A stretch of DNA of 64,000 bases from Sphingobacteriales bacterium 44-61. GTDB taxonomy: Bacteria > Bacteroidota > Bacteroidia > Chitinophagales > Chitinophagaceae. This document shows, one piece after another, positions 10,543 to 20,060 of this stretch (position 1 is the stretch's first letter; every line of letters begins with the position of its first letter). Position numbers and translations under genes: made by a program. The notes beneath the pieces are model-generated. The model ran no database searches, had not been told where the DNA came from, and saw nothing but the letters and a program-made list of their open reading frames with translations. The stretch spans positions 930,001-994,000 of the forward strand of contig MKTW01000001.1 of the NCBI GenBank assembly GCA_001898405.1, written 5' to 3'.

Positions 10543-11961
10543 CTATAGCCCCACACTTTTAAACAATGCTTCAATGGCCTCTTCATCGGAAGGGCGGGGA
10601 GTGCTGTAATTAATGATCTTTCCTTCAGGATCTAATAATACATAACGGGGGATTCCATAAACAGCATATTCTTTAAAAAAAACATCGTCATTGTCTTTAG
10701 CTAATAATTGCACTCCGGGAAGTTCTTTTTCTACGATGGTTTTTGCCCATTCTTCTCTGTCTTTGTCAAGTGATATGCTTAAGAAAACAATATTCCTTTC
10801 TTTATATTTTTCTTCCATTCTCCGGATATAGGGAAACTCCCCCCAGCAATTGCCGCACCAGGTTGCCCACATATCTATGAACACAAATTTTCCTAAATAG
10901 TCTTTTAAAGAATTGGTACCGCCTCTATAATTGATATAATCAGTAAACTGCGGAGATACTACACCTTTTTTAAGTTTGGTCAGCCGCAGATAGGCATCCA
11001 GGGCTTCATCCTTAACCTTTTCATCATCCCCGGTATAATAGGTTGTAAAATCCCGGTAATAGGTTTCTATATCCTTTACTTCTTTCAGATCATAAATAAC
11101 CACCTTGCTGATAATCTCGTTCCTGATATATTTGTTGGGAATGATCTGTGCCAAGAGCCTTGTGCGGTTTTGCCGTAATGAAAAAGCACTGTCTTTTTTC
11201 AGGGTTGCAGTTTCAATACTGTCTAATTGCTTCAGGTAATATTCATACACTAAAGACGAATAATAACCATAGGTCCTGTAATCTTTTTCATTATCATAAT
11301 CTATGGCAAGTTCCTGAACAGTGGTTTTGGACGGCTTAAAAGAAGCATCCCGCATTTCCGTGAACCGGGTAAATAAAAACAAATTAAAAAGGTATTCATA
11401 TTCTATGGCTTTCCTTTCCTGGCGGGCAATCTTTTCAGGAAGTGGAAATAAAGAGGTCCTTTTCAACTCTTTTTGTTTCCAGCTGCCCAGCAATTGCCGG
11501 AACTCCTTTTCGCTTTTCTTCTCACCGGGATCAAAAAAGGTTTTCTCCTGCTGTTTGGTAATGAAATACCGGTTAATGGCAACGTCATCACCTCCTAATT
11601 GAACATCACCTAAAAGAATACCCTTTGCTTCATACCTGATCGAATATTCATTGCCTGGTTTGAAATACAGACCATAAGGAAAGTTGCCGTCAGATATGGT
11701 GTATTTCCCTTCGGGACCGGCAAGGGTGTCGCTAAAAATTCCATCATTGTTCAGGTAAATAGTTCTGGAAGCTGAACCCGCCTCTTTAGGAAAGTATACG
11801 CGGATCGTTTTCCGGCCCTTTTCATTTGGTTTCAGGCTATCAATTTTTCCGGAGATGATGATGGGGGCTTCCGCGAGTTGATCTTGAGAAAAGGAAATAT
11901 GATAAGAAAGGCCGAGTGATAAAATAAATAAGACTTTTCCAGGCAGGTATTGTTTTCTCAT
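10543..11961 (-). CDS. TlpA-like exported thioredoxin-fold protein
   Basis: The start is placed at MRKQYLPGKVLFILSLGL (ATG 11961), which gives a signal peptide; the frame extends ten codons upstream. The 472-residue protein has a long N-terminal domain typical of Bacteroidota DUF4369/TlpA proteins and a C-terminal thioredoxin fold from about residue 335. The redox centre is CGNC in FIDMWATWCGNCWGE, and a cis-Pro loop is visible in AVYGIPRYVLLDPEG. Such proteins reduce disulfides or support cytochrome c maturation in the periplasm. The partner is unknown. It appears to be a monocistronic gene. Confidence 0.88.
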   Translation of the reverse strand: MRKQYLPGKVLFILSLGLSYHISFSQDQLAEAPIIISGKIDSLKPNEKGRKTIRVYFPKEAGSASRTIYLNNDGIFSDTLAGPEGKYTISDGNFPYGLYFKPGNEYSIRYEAKGILLGDVQLGGDDVAINRYFITKQQEKTFFDPGEKKSEKEFRQLLGSWKQKELKRTSLFPLPEKIARQERKAIEYEYLFNLFLFTRFTEMRDASFKPSKTTVQELAIDYDNEKDYRTYGYYSSLVYEYYLKQLDSIETATLKKDSAFSLRQNRTRLLAQIIPNKYIRNEIISKVVIYDLKEVKDIETYYRDFTTYYTGDDEKVKDEALDAYLRLTKLKKGVVSPQFTDYINYRGGTNSLKDYLGKFVFIDMWATWCGNCWGEFPYIRRMEEKYKERNIVFLSISLDKDREEWAKTIVEKELPGVQLLAKDNDDVFFKEYAVYGIPRYVLLDPEGKIINYSTPRPSDEEAIEALFKSVGL

Positions 11962-12053
11962 AAATGGCTTTTGAATCACCATGCTGAACAAACCTGTTTG
12001 CCAAAGGTTCGATCGTAGCTATAAAATCCAGAAAACTGAAATACGCTACAGGA

Positions 12054-12081
12054 AAAGGCCCGTAACAAGTACCGGGCCTTT
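12054..12081 (-). terminator. Terminator at the 3' end of the PUL run
   Basis: Nine-base arms (AAAGGCCCG at 12054-12062 and complement at 12073-12081) enclose a 10-base loop, followed on the minus strand by a T-run. It lies 35 bases past the stop of the last gene of the minus-strand polysaccharide locus and marks its end. Confidence 0.75.
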
Positions 12082-12116
12082 CACCTGATTTCTCCAACAC
12101 CTATTAACCAACAAGA

Positions 12117-13382
12117 TCATTTTTTTCCTTTCCTGATCGTAAAATAATCGATCTTCCTGCCAGTCTTTTCATATACATCTATTCGTATTTCATATGGAGA
12201 TATCGCCATTATTCCATAGGTATATATTTTCTCTGAAGGAGTAAATATCATGGTGGGCAGGTCTTTTCCCCCCGTGCCCTGGAGAGAACCACCAGCTGAA
12301 CCATTGGTAATATATACTGTACCGGCGGGCTGATCATATATATGCCGGTCTTTAATGCCTGTGGGAATGCCGGCTTTTACGGCCTGGTGCCGTTCGTATA
12401 CATGGCGGTGGCCGGAAATGCACAGGTCCACTTCAAACTTATCCAACAGGGGAGTTATATGCTGCTGCCATTGCTCCACCTGGCTCACTCCATAAGCATA
12501 CATGGGATAGTGGCAATAAAGAACGATCCAGCGGATATACTTGCTGCGCCTGGCTTTGGCCAGATCTTTCTCCAGCCATTTATATTCCGGCGAACCTGGT
12601 TTGAAATGCACCAGGCTGTCCTTCTCTGCCCCTTTGGCATACCCTGAATTGATGGCTACAAAATGGGTGTTACCATAATCATAGGAATAGTTCAACTGAT
12701 CATTGGGAAGATTGAACAGATCATAATATACCGGGAAAGGTTTCTGAAACCGATCTGCCTGCCGGTCGTTGATCACATCATGATTGCCGGTGACTGACAT
12801 AAACGGGAATCGTGCATTAAGCGGCTGTGCTGTTCCAAAAAAATTATTCCAGCTTCTTTGCACTGAACCATTTTCCACAATATCTCCTGTATGCAGGGTG
12901 AAATGAAGCGGATAAGCAGCAAGCTTTGCTACAATGCTATCGGTTTGTTCAAAACTGAGATTGCCTTTATTATCCTGGGTATCACTCCAGACGCCTACTG
13001 TAAAAGCTGCATTGCTTCCTGTTTTGCCGGCCGTTTTGAAACTGTAGATCTTGCTGCTGCCGTCCCGGCCATCACCTATCCTGTAATAATAACAGGTATC
13101 AGGTTTCAACCGGGTAAGTGTTGCTTTCAGCAGATATGTTTTCATATCTGCTGAATAGCCTTCTTTTGCGATCAGCTTTTTATCCAGCTTTGTACTGTCT
13201 GTGCCGTAGCAGACCGTTTCATATCCTTTTGCATCACTCATCCAGGTAATGGCCATAGTCGTAGCCGTTGTGGATGAAGAAGTACCATTCCAGCTAAGAT
13301 GTATTCCTCTCACCTGCGCCCCGGCCACAACAGGCAGGGCAAACGCCAGTAAGAACAGGGTGCTATATTTTTTGCTTATCAT
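12117..13382 (-). CDS. Purple-acid-phosphatase-type metallophosphoesterase
   Basis: The start is set at MISKKYSTLFLLAF (ATG 13382), which gives a signal peptide ending near AGAQ. The 421-residue exported protein has an N-terminal fibronectin-III-like domain (about 25-115; GTDSTKLDKKL, LKPDTCYYYRIGDG). A calcineurin-like phosphatase domain follows. The dinuclear metal motifs are all present: VWSDTQDN, HTGDIVENG, VTGNHDV, CHYPMYAYG and SGHRHVYERH. This domain order is that of purple acid phosphatases, which remove phosphate from sugar phosphates or nucleotides outside the cytoplasm. It is the last gene of the locus, 17 bases after the GH92 gene. Confidence 0.9.
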   Translation of the reverse strand: MISKKYSTLFLLAFALPVVAGAQVRGIHLSWNGTSSSTTATTMAITWMSDAKGYETVCYGTDSTKLDKKLIAKEGYSADMKTYLLKATLTRLKPDTCYYYRIGDGRDGSSKIYSFKTAGKTGSNAAFTVGVWSDTQDNKGNLSFEQTDSIVAKLAAYPLHFTLHTGDIVENGSVQRSWNNFFGTAQPLNARFPFMSVTGNHDVINDRQADRFQKPFPVYYDLFNLPNDQLNYSYDYGNTHFVAINSGYAKGAEKDSLVHFKPGSPEYKWLEKDLAKARRSKYIRWIVLYCHYPMYAYGVSQVEQWQQHITPLLDKFEVDLCISGHRHVYERHQAVKAGIPTGIKDRHIYDQPAGTVYITNGSAGGSLQGTGGKDLPTMIFTPSEKIYTYGIMAISPYEIRIDVYEKTGRKIDYFTIRKGKK

Positions 13383-13399
13383 TGACCTGATTTTTTGCT

Positions 13400-15619
13400 T
13401 TAAAACGCGGCTGGATCTATTTCCATAGCCGATGGTGGTGCATCCTGCTCTTTGCTGCCCCATTGTTTATTAGGTATTTCACCCATCTGCAGTTCCAACA
13501 CAGCGCCGGCAACAAGATCACGATGGGTGAACCATGCTTTCTCCCAGTTTTTACCATTGAGTTTTGCACTTTGTATATAGCGGGCCCCAGCCGAATTGTT
13601 TTTAGCAACAACAGAAAACTTCTTACCGCCCGGAAGATTGACGGTGATCTTTTCAAACACAGGGCTACCAATATTATATACAGGTATACCAGGAGTTACC
13701 GGGAAAAACCCCATCATAGAAAAAACAATAAATGCTGTCATCCCGCCACCGTCTTCATCACCGGGGATGCCAAACAGGTTGTCGGTAAACCAGGTATCAA
13801 GAAGCATCCGGATCCTTTTTTGTGTTTTCCAGGGAGCACCGGTATAGTTATAGATGTAGGGGATATGAAAACTGGGTTCATTACCCATCACAAACTGTCC
13901 TACCAGGCCTGTAGCATCAGGAAAGGTATTCCATAGTTCGTATTTGCTTCTTCCAAGATTTTGGCGAAACAGTTCATCCAGCTTGGCTTCCGCTTTTTTA
14001 TATCCGCCCATGAGTGAGAACAATCCCTGCAGATCATGCTTCACATCCCAGTTGTATGTATACACATTGTTTTCTGTGGTATAATGACGGCCTCCCTGTC
14101 CACCGGAAAATTTTGGATCAAATGGTTCAATCCATTTTCCGGTACTGTCTTTGGGCCACATAAATCCTTTATCCTGTCTGAATACATTTTTATAAAAACC
14201 TGCCCTTTGCATAAACAGGTCACTGCCCACCTTATCTTTTGCCTGGCGCAACAGGAAGGCAATACACCAATCACTATAACTGTTTTCAAGCGTCACAGAT
14301 ACCGATTGTCTTTTTTCAAATCCATTTACTTCCGGCACCCATTCATTTTCTCCCGGGTGAAGCGCGGGGAAATAGCCATTCCGATTGTAAAAGGAATCGA
14401 GTGAGGTGGCCGGCCCGTTGCGCCATGGAAGTAATGTAGCCTGCAGGGAATTCTTCTTCAGGCCTTCCAATGCACGTTGCAGGTTGAAATCCCTGATCCC
14501 TTTCACCCATGAGTCGGCAATCCATGTAGCAGCATGATTGCCCGTCATACAGGGATTGTCGCCAAATGCAAGGGCAAAAGAAGGCATCCAACCGCTTTGC
14601 TCATACATATTGATGTATGAATTGATTTTATCCGCCTGCATACCCGGATTGAGAATAGTTTGTAAAGGTTCCAGGGCGATATAGGTATCCCAAAGCCAGT
14701 TGTCAACATAAAATGGTTTGGATGAATTATGCACTTTACGGTCATAAGCACTGTAATAACGGCCATACTCGTTGATATTCACCATCCGCTCGTAACTGCG
14801 ATAAAGCGAAGTGTAAAACACCCGTTTTTGTGCAAGTGTTCCTCCTTCTACATTGATCTGCGACATTACTTTATCCCAGGCAAGGAAGGCTTTTCTTTTC
14901 ACTTGCTGAAAATCCCAATCCGGGATCTCTTTCTGCAGGTTTTGCCGTGCCTGTTCTTTGCTGATATACGAAATGCCATACCTTACCCCTGCGTGTTTCA
15001 CATTTTTATTCAGTTGAAGTATCAACCTTCGTTGGGATGTGTCTTCAAATGAAGCATCCTGCTGTATATCTGTGTCCAGCTCTGCATAAAAATAAGCGGC
15101 GAGGTTTTGGTAAGATTCCACGCCGCTGACGGCACGTTTACCTTCCAGTTGCAAATGGCCTGGGTTAACGGTATGAAAGCGGATAAAATGTTCGCCATTG
15201 CCTGCATAATGGAAGCGGAAGAAGCCACTCCTTTCCGCAGGAGCGAATTCAATGCTATCACCACTATCTTCCAGGCGCACGCTATAATAGTAAGGCGTAG
15301 CTATTTCATTATCCCATGTATATCCTTTTATGCCATATTCCTTTTCGTTGCTAAAGCCCATTATGCCAAACAGGTTTGGTTGGCGATGTGAGGAAATGGT
15401 CAGTGGGAAAAATTTGATCTGATCATCCAGTTGGTCTTTGCGTACAGGGAATACACGTACCATACTGTTAGGCAGGTGTACTGTGGGCCGTGTCGGTTCC
15501 AGTATATGCCCTACAGCTCCAATGGTGGGGTCAATATATTTTACATTGCCGCCTGTCTGCGCATGCACAATGCAACCGGAGAAAATTATTACTATAAGTA
15601 GAAAACGTTTGAGATTCAT
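13400..15619 (-). CDS. GH92 family exo-alpha-mannosidase
   Basis: This 739-residue exported protein has the GH92 layout: an N-terminal beta-sandwich followed by an (alpha/alpha)6 barrel. GH92 enzymes are calcium-dependent inverting exo-alpha-mannosidases. Diagnostic phrases are GNEPSFHIPYIYNYTGAPWK, whose Glu is the family's general acid, and GIPGDEDGGGMTAF, whose Asp pair is the base region. MMGFFPVTPGIPVYNIGSP is also typical. The N-terminus has a signal sequence with a possible lipobox (IIFSGC, Cys16) or a cleavage site at HAQ. The gene is 6 bases after the phosphatase gene upstream and 17 before the next, so it is cotranscribed. Most members cut alpha-1,2, 1,3 or 1,4 mannosides. Confidence 0.96.
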   Translation of the reverse strand: MNLKRFLLIVIIFSGCIVHAQTGGNVKYIDPTIGAVGHILEPTRPTVHLPNSMVRVFPVRKDQLDDQIKFFPLTISSHRQPNLFGIMGFSNEKEYGIKGYTWDNEIATPYYYSVRLEDSGDSIEFAPAERSGFFRFHYAGNGEHFIRFHTVNPGHLQLEGKRAVSGVESYQNLAAYFYAELDTDIQQDASFEDTSQRRLILQLNKNVKHAGVRYGISYISKEQARQNLQKEIPDWDFQQVKRKAFLAWDKVMSQINVEGGTLAQKRVFYTSLYRSYERMVNINEYGRYYSAYDRKVHNSSKPFYVDNWLWDTYIALEPLQTILNPGMQADKINSYINMYEQSGWMPSFALAFGDNPCMTGNHAATWIADSWVKGIRDFNLQRALEGLKKNSLQATLLPWRNGPATSLDSFYNRNGYFPALHPGENEWVPEVNGFEKRQSVSVTLENSYSDWCIAFLLRQAKDKVGSDLFMQRAGFYKNVFRQDKGFMWPKDSTGKWIEPFDPKFSGGQGGRHYTTENNVYTYNWDVKHDLQGLFSLMGGYKKAEAKLDELFRQNLGRSKYELWNTFPDATGLVGQFVMGNEPSFHIPYIYNYTGAPWKTQKRIRMLLDTWFTDNLFGIPGDEDGGGMTAFIVFSMMGFFPVTPGIPVYNIGSPVFEKITVNLPGGKKFSVVAKNNSAGARYIQSAKLNGKNWEKAWFTHRDLVAGAVLELQMGEIPNKQWGSKEQDAPPSAMEIDPAAF

Positions 15620-15625
15620 GAAGAG

Positions 15626-17269
15626 TTAACGGTTTAAAATTTCTGTAATAGGCTTGCCAATGCAGCCATTGGGCATCTGGATATGCAGCAATGCTGCGAG
15701 AGTGGCGGAAATATCCGTCATGCCGGTCTGCCGGTTGGTTGCTCCCTGTTTGATGCCCCAACCCATCCATAAAAGAGGAATATGCGAGTCATAAGGATTC
15801 CAGGCGCCGTGCCCGGTACCGGTTTTCCCGGCAGATGACACTGCTGGTTTCAGGATAAAGAAAATCCCTCCTGACCGTTGCCTGTTATATCCATTCGTCA
15901 TTCTTTCCTTTATCTCTGCGGGAACTGCTTCCTGTCCCAATTGGTCCATGTCGGCAGTAAATGAAATGTCTTCATTCCGTTTCAGCACATTCATCACAAC
16001 CTTACGTACTGCTGCTTCATCCAGTGCAGCACTGTCCAGCTTCTGGTAGTTGAAATGTACCTGCGAGTTCATCAGGCTTAATACCAGGTTCTCCACGCCG
16101 AACATGGCAGCCAGTTTTGTATTCATCTCTTTCATTAATGCGCTGCCCGACCATCTGCCTGCAGGGATCTTATTATCCTTCAGGAAATCGATGTTGTGTG
16201 CAGCACCATGATCCGCTGTCAGGAAGATAGTATACTGGCCCTTTCCGATGCGGCTGTCCAGGAAACTCAGGAGATCACCCAGGTCTTTATCAAGCCGCAG
16301 GTAAGTATCCTCAATTTCCATGGCATTGATACCAAACTTGTGACCGATGTAATCAGTAGATGAAAAACTCACGGTGAGAAAATCAGTTTCGGTATCCTGC
16401 CCCAGTTTTTCACCGAGGATGGCCGCTTTTGCCATATCGCCTGTCAAAGTATTACCATAGGGCGTGGCGCGAATGATATCATAATCCTTTGCAAACATTT
16501 CAGAAGTGCGGATCGGGAAAACAGGCGTTTTCTTATTTCCCAGCAAACCTTCGTAAGGAGTATTATCAGCCGTACTCTGCAGGTATGTCTCCGGCTTATA
16601 AAGCAGGTTCCAGTCCTGCTTCAGGTATTTTTCCGGCAGGCGTTGTTCGTTGAACTTTGTTACCCAATCAGGCAACTGTTTCATATACCAGGTGCTGGTA
16701 ATAAAATTGCCACTTACATTGTCAAACCAGTAAGCAGCATTGGCTGCATGACCAGCGGGCAGGATAGCACCCCTGTCTTTAAGCGCAATGCCTATTACTT
16801 TAGAACGGAAATTGGTAGCCAGTTTCAGTTCATCTGTAATGGTACTGGCCAGCAGGTTCCTCGGCGACATTTTCCCGGCATTTGATTTGCTACCTATAGT
16901 AGACACATCATTATCTTCTGTACAGTACATGGTTTTTCCTGTACTGTTGATAATAAAATCGTTGCCTGTGATACCGTGAATGGCAGGCACGGAGCCGGTA
17001 TAAACAGAACTGTGCCCAATGGCAGTAACCGTAGGCACATAATCGATGATGGTGTTTTCGCAGGAAAATCCTTCTTTCAGAATTCTTTTGAAACCTGTTT
17101 CATTATACCGGTCATAATACCGGTACAAATAATCCCAACGCATCTGGTCCACTACAATTCCTACCACCAGCCTGGGGCGATTGACACCTTGCGTGGCAGA
17201 GGACTGGGCATGCAGGGCCGGGATCCCGGCAAGCAGGATAAGCGCCACCCATAATTTTTTTCTGATCAT
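15626..17269 (-). CDS. pafA: PafA-type alkaline phosphatase
   Basis: The start MIRKKLWVALILLAGIPALH (ATG 17269) gives a clean signal peptide; the frame extends 15 codons further. The 547-residue protein is an alkaline phosphatase superfamily member of the PafA type. It shows the first metal Asp in GIVVDQMRWDYLYRY and the nucleophile threonine in PTVTAIGHSSVYTG (Thr82 by my alignment). Lys164 and Arg166 in LKDRGAILPAG match the Lys-x-Arg pair that favours phosphate monoesters. Metal ligands appear again in TADHGAAHN and GHGAWNP. It probably strips phosphate from glycans or sugars in the periplasm. A 16-bp hairpin lies in the 91-base gap upstream. Confidence 0.93.
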   Translation of the reverse strand: MIRKKLWVALILLAGIPALHAQSSATQGVNRPRLVVGIVVDQMRWDYLYRYYDRYNETGFKRILKEGFSCENTIIDYVPTVTAIGHSSVYTGSVPAIHGITGNDFIINSTGKTMYCTEDNDVSTIGSKSNAGKMSPRNLLASTITDELKLATNFRSKVIGIALKDRGAILPAGHAANAAYWFDNVSGNFITSTWYMKQLPDWVTKFNEQRLPEKYLKQDWNLLYKPETYLQSTADNTPYEGLLGNKKTPVFPIRTSEMFAKDYDIIRATPYGNTLTGDMAKAAILGEKLGQDTETDFLTVSFSSTDYIGHKFGINAMEIEDTYLRLDKDLGDLLSFLDSRIGKGQYTIFLTADHGAAHNIDFLKDNKIPAGRWSGSALMKEMNTKLAAMFGVENLVLSLMNSQVHFNYQKLDSAALDEAAVRKVVMNVLKRNEDISFTADMDQLGQEAVPAEIKERMTNGYNRQRSGGIFFILKPAVSSAGKTGTGHGAWNPYDSHIPLLWMGWGIKQGATNRQTGMTDISATLAALLHIQMPNGCIGKPITEILNR

Positions 17270-17298
17270 TCTTATGCAGTTTTGAAAATGAAAAATGA

Positions 17299-17338
17299 TC
17301 TCTGTATACCGCAAACAGTCAATTGCGGTATACAGAGA
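17299..17338 (-). terminator. Intra-operon 16-bp hairpin (attenuator or processing site)
   Basis: Perfect 16-bp arms at 17299-17314 and 17323-17338 (TCTCTGTATACCGCAA and its complement) enclose an 8-base loop. It lies after the stop of the GH99-like lipoprotein gene and before the PafA start. On the minus strand only an interrupted T-run (TCATTTTT) follows. It could partly end transcription, or stabilise the upstream susCD message, and so lower expression of the three enzymes downstream. Confidence 0.6.
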
Positions 17339-17360
17339 CAGCAGTTTTTATCCAGCCAGT

Positions 17361-18416
17361 TTATTTTTTTAGTTCCCGTTTCAGTATATCAAGCGATTCT
17401 GTGGCATACTTTTTACCAGGCTCCAGGGCATTACCTTTCTGAAAGTCGTTCCAGGAGTTGACCAGCACAAACCGGTCATTACCTATATTCCGCTTGGCAA
17501 CATTGCAATAGTCAGTAAAGTTTTTATCCGTCCTTTCAAATACGTATTGCGTTGCGGTGGCAGGGTTGTTATATGCCGGGAAAATACAGGGCACAAAGTC
17601 GACGTTCTGCGCGGCCAGTGTAGTTTGCCAGTTTTTATAATTCATATCACTATAGCTGTAAAAGGCATAGAAGCGGTCATAGTCAGCAGTAGCCCAGTTG
17701 TTGAGCACAATACCGTCCATGGCAGACAGCCATTCTGCCGGATAGTTAGCCGGAGCAACCCAGCCGGTGGTGAATTCGCCGATGATGTAGGGGTTAACAT
17801 TCAACTGACCCAGTTCATAACGGATAGAGTCTGCCACCTTTTTATAATCAATGCTGGTCCGTGCAGCTGTAGACAGGTTAAGCGGGCCCAGCAGTACAAC
17901 TGGCCTGCCATCAATTTTGTAATAGCTATCGTCTGAGAAAAAACTGGTATTAAGTGTTTTCCATTCATTGATGAGCGTCTGCAGTTTTGCACCACTGAGT
18001 GGCGATGCATTGGTAGCACCTATATGTGTGGTCACATACTCGATCACAATTTTTGTACCTGCATTGCCTGCAGCATTGATCCTTGCTTTGGCCGCGTTGA
18101 GCATGGCATTGCCGGAAGTACCATCCCATTTGAATATAAAAAAGTCAACTCCGCCCTGTGCCGCCCAGGCCAGGTGTTGATCAAAAACCGGGGCCTGCAG
18201 TGCGTCATAAAAGCCAAGTGAAGCTGTATCAGCCATTGGCTTCTGCCAGTCGGCTGTTTTATACTGCATATAATAAGCTCCCACCCTTGCATCTTCCTTC
18301 AGCTTAACCGGCTCAATCGGGTAAACATATTTTGAGGGATCTATCAGGTTTTCGCCGTCTTTTTTGCAGGATGCCAATATAGCAACGCAAAGGAGGGCAT
18401 ACATTATCTTCTTCAT
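17361..18416 (-). CDS. GH99-like lipoprotein after SusD, catalytic Glu pair lost
   Basis: This 351-residue lipoprotein (lipobox LASC, Cys17) has a GH99/GH71-like barrel: VGAYYMQYKTADW at the first strand, then DQHLAWAAQGGVDFFIFKWD. The last strand reads NSWNDFQKGNALEP where GH99 endo-mannosidases carry N-E-W-H-E-G-T-x-I-E-P. The two catalytic glutamates of GH99 are therefore Asp324 and Lys327 here. The gene follows susD by 12 bases, the position of SusE/SGBP genes. A surface glycan-binding role is more likely than catalysis, but this is inference. It is clearly paralogous to the protein ending at 25527. Confidence 0.8.
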   Translation of the reverse strand: MKKIMYALLCVAILASCKKDGENLIDPSKYVYPIEPVKLKEDARVGAYYMQYKTADWQKPMADTASLGFYDALQAPVFDQHLAWAAQGGVDFFIFKWDGTSGNAMLNAAKARINAAGNAGTKIVIEYVTTHIGATNASPLSGAKLQTLINEWKTLNTSFFSDDSYYKIDGRPVVLLGPLNLSTAARTSIDYKKVADSIRYELGQLNVNPYIIGEFTTGWVAPANYPAEWLSAMDGIVLNNWATADYDRFYAFYSYSDMNYKNWQTTLAAQNVDFVPCIFPAYNNPATATQYVFERTDKNFTDYCNVAKRNIGNDRFVLVNSWNDFQKGNALEPGKKYATESLDILKRELKK

Positions 18417-18428
18417 ATACTGATTATA

Positions 18429-20057
18429 TTATTCGGGTAAATAGGGATTTCTTTTATTGGGAAGTGCAAACCATAACTTGGTCTTCATAGCGTCAGGACC
18501 ACTTAGCCAGGGCAATGCTTTTTTGATCTCGGTATCATTGGTCTGGTATTCAATATCCGGGTATACGATCCGTTGTGGGATATAGGCGTAACCAACAGTA
18601 CCGCCTTCGCTGCCATCGGGATTGAAGTGAGGGGGGAACTCCAATTCCTGTGTTCTTCTCAATAGTGTCCAGGCATCGATGGCATTATAAAAACCGGCCA
18701 GCCATGTTTGCATGGTGATCTGGCGCATGGGGTTTACATTGAGTACAGCGCTGGTAGTAATACCCAGGTAATCGGTATAAGCGCCATTGCTGCCTGTTGT
18801 ATCAACTGCTGTATTCCATTTAATGCCGTCTTTCTGAAGGTAGCTATTGATTGCAGCAGACGCTATTCCATACTTCTCCATCGAGGCCCTGATACCATTA
18901 TTATAGTATTGCTCCGCAGTAAGGGAACCTCCCCAGCCTTTTAACGCTGCTTCTGCTTTAAGAAAACAGGCTTCCTCGTAAGAGAGAAATACGAATTCAG
19001 CATTGGGTTTTGAAAAATAATCGCCTACCTGCGAGTAGTCGGCCGGAGCCCTTCCGCTGTGCGGGTTATCGGGCATACTGAAACTTGTCGGCAGCGAAGT
19101 GGTTTTGGGCATACCCCAATATTGTCCCGTATGGGGTCCCTGTGCAGCCGGCTTGGCATATACAGACACGCGAGGGTCTCCGTAGGGCAGCATGTGTTGC
19201 AGCAACGATTCACTGATAACGTTGAGGCTGGCAGCATTGTTCGTAGCATTGAATACATTGTAGTTATAGAAAAAACTCCAGGTAAGTGAATTGCTTCCCC
19301 AATTGGAATTGGCGGTCTCTGATTGATTCATGATCGTATTGGCTTCATCTGCCAGCACTTCAGCCGCCACCCGTTGTGCTTCACCCGGATTACCATTGGG
19401 TGCAGGATTGCTGATACGCATAGCCAACCGGAGGCGCAGCGTATTGGCAAATTTCTTCCACCCCTCCAGGCTGCCTCCATACATTGCATCAGCAGAGCTG
19501 ATGTATTTATCTCCGTCCGGTTTAATAGCCGATGCAGCCGTTTTCAATTCTTCCAGCAATTCTATATAAATATCTTCCTCTTTATTATAGGAAATGCTGT
19601 TTTCGCCGGAGAGAGCACTCTGATAAGGAATGCTTCCCCAGACTGCCACAATATTGGAATAGATATATGCACGCAGTATCCGTGCAATGGCTACCCTGTT
19701 GGCATAGGCAGGTTTATCACCAAAATTCCGCTCGATCTGATGCAGTGGCTGCAGACATTGAATGTAAGCAGTACGCCAGTATTCATTGTCTGAAGAAACA
19801 AAATAGAAATAGCGTTCAAATTGTCCGCCACCCACACTTACATAGTTGGAGTAATGGGAAAGCACACGCCGGCGCATATCACCGCCAAAAAAATTCATTG
19901 TATTGAATATGGAAGTATTCAACAGGTATTCAGGATCTACTACAGAAGGGCTATTGGGATTTTCGTTCAGCTTCTCCAGTTCTTTGGTGCAGCTACTTCC
20001 CAGCAGGCTGATGGCCAATGCAAGCCCTATCCAGAAATTATTTTGCTTCATATACAT
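18429..20057 (-). CDS. SusD/RagB-type nutrient-binding lipoprotein (SusD-like_2)
   Basis: This 542-residue surface lipoprotein (lipobox LGSSC, Cys23) caps a SusC channel and captures glycan. Family phrases include LNENPNSPSVVDPEYLLNT, the TPR segment around ANRVAIARILRAYIYS, WKKFANTLRLRLAMRISN, and the C-terminal RIVYPDIEYQTN. These match the SusD-like_2 branch. It starts 3 bases after the SusC stop and ends 12 bases before the GH99-like lipoprotein, so the three are one translationally linked set. An in-frame ATG at 20051 is an alternative start. Confidence 0.95.
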   Translation of the reverse strand: MYMKQNNFWIGLALAISLLGSSCTKELEKLNENPNSPSVVDPEYLLNTSIFNTMNFFGGDMRRRVLSHYSNYVSVGGGQFERYFYFVSSDNEYWRTAYIQCLQPLHQIERNFGDKPAYANRVAIARILRAYIYSNIVAVWGSIPYQSALSGENSISYNKEEDIYIELLEELKTAASAIKPDGDKYISSADAMYGGSLEGWKKFANTLRLRLAMRISNPAPNGNPGEAQRVAAEVLADEANTIMNQSETANSNWGSNSLTWSFFYNYNVFNATNNAASLNVISESLLQHMLPYGDPRVSVYAKPAAQGPHTGQYWGMPKTTSLPTSFSMPDNPHSGRAPADYSQVGDYFSKPNAEFVFLSYEEACFLKAEAALKGWGGSLTAEQYYNNGIRASMEKYGIASAAINSYLQKDGIKWNTAVDTTGSNGAYTDYLGITTSAVLNVNPMRQITMQTWLAGFYNAIDAWTLLRRTQELEFPPHFNPDGSEGGTVGYAYIPQRIVYPDIEYQTNDTEIKKALPWLSGPDAMKTKLWFALPNKRNPYLPE

Positions 20058-20060
20058 TAA

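Noticed and set aside
17361-18416. Assignment of the SusD-linked lipoproteins as WbsX-type glycosyltransferases
   Set aside because: WbsX proteins are cytosolic and carry N-A-W-N-E-W-x-E-G. These proteins are lipoproteins in a SusCD cassette and lack those acids, so a GH99-like surface protein is preferred.
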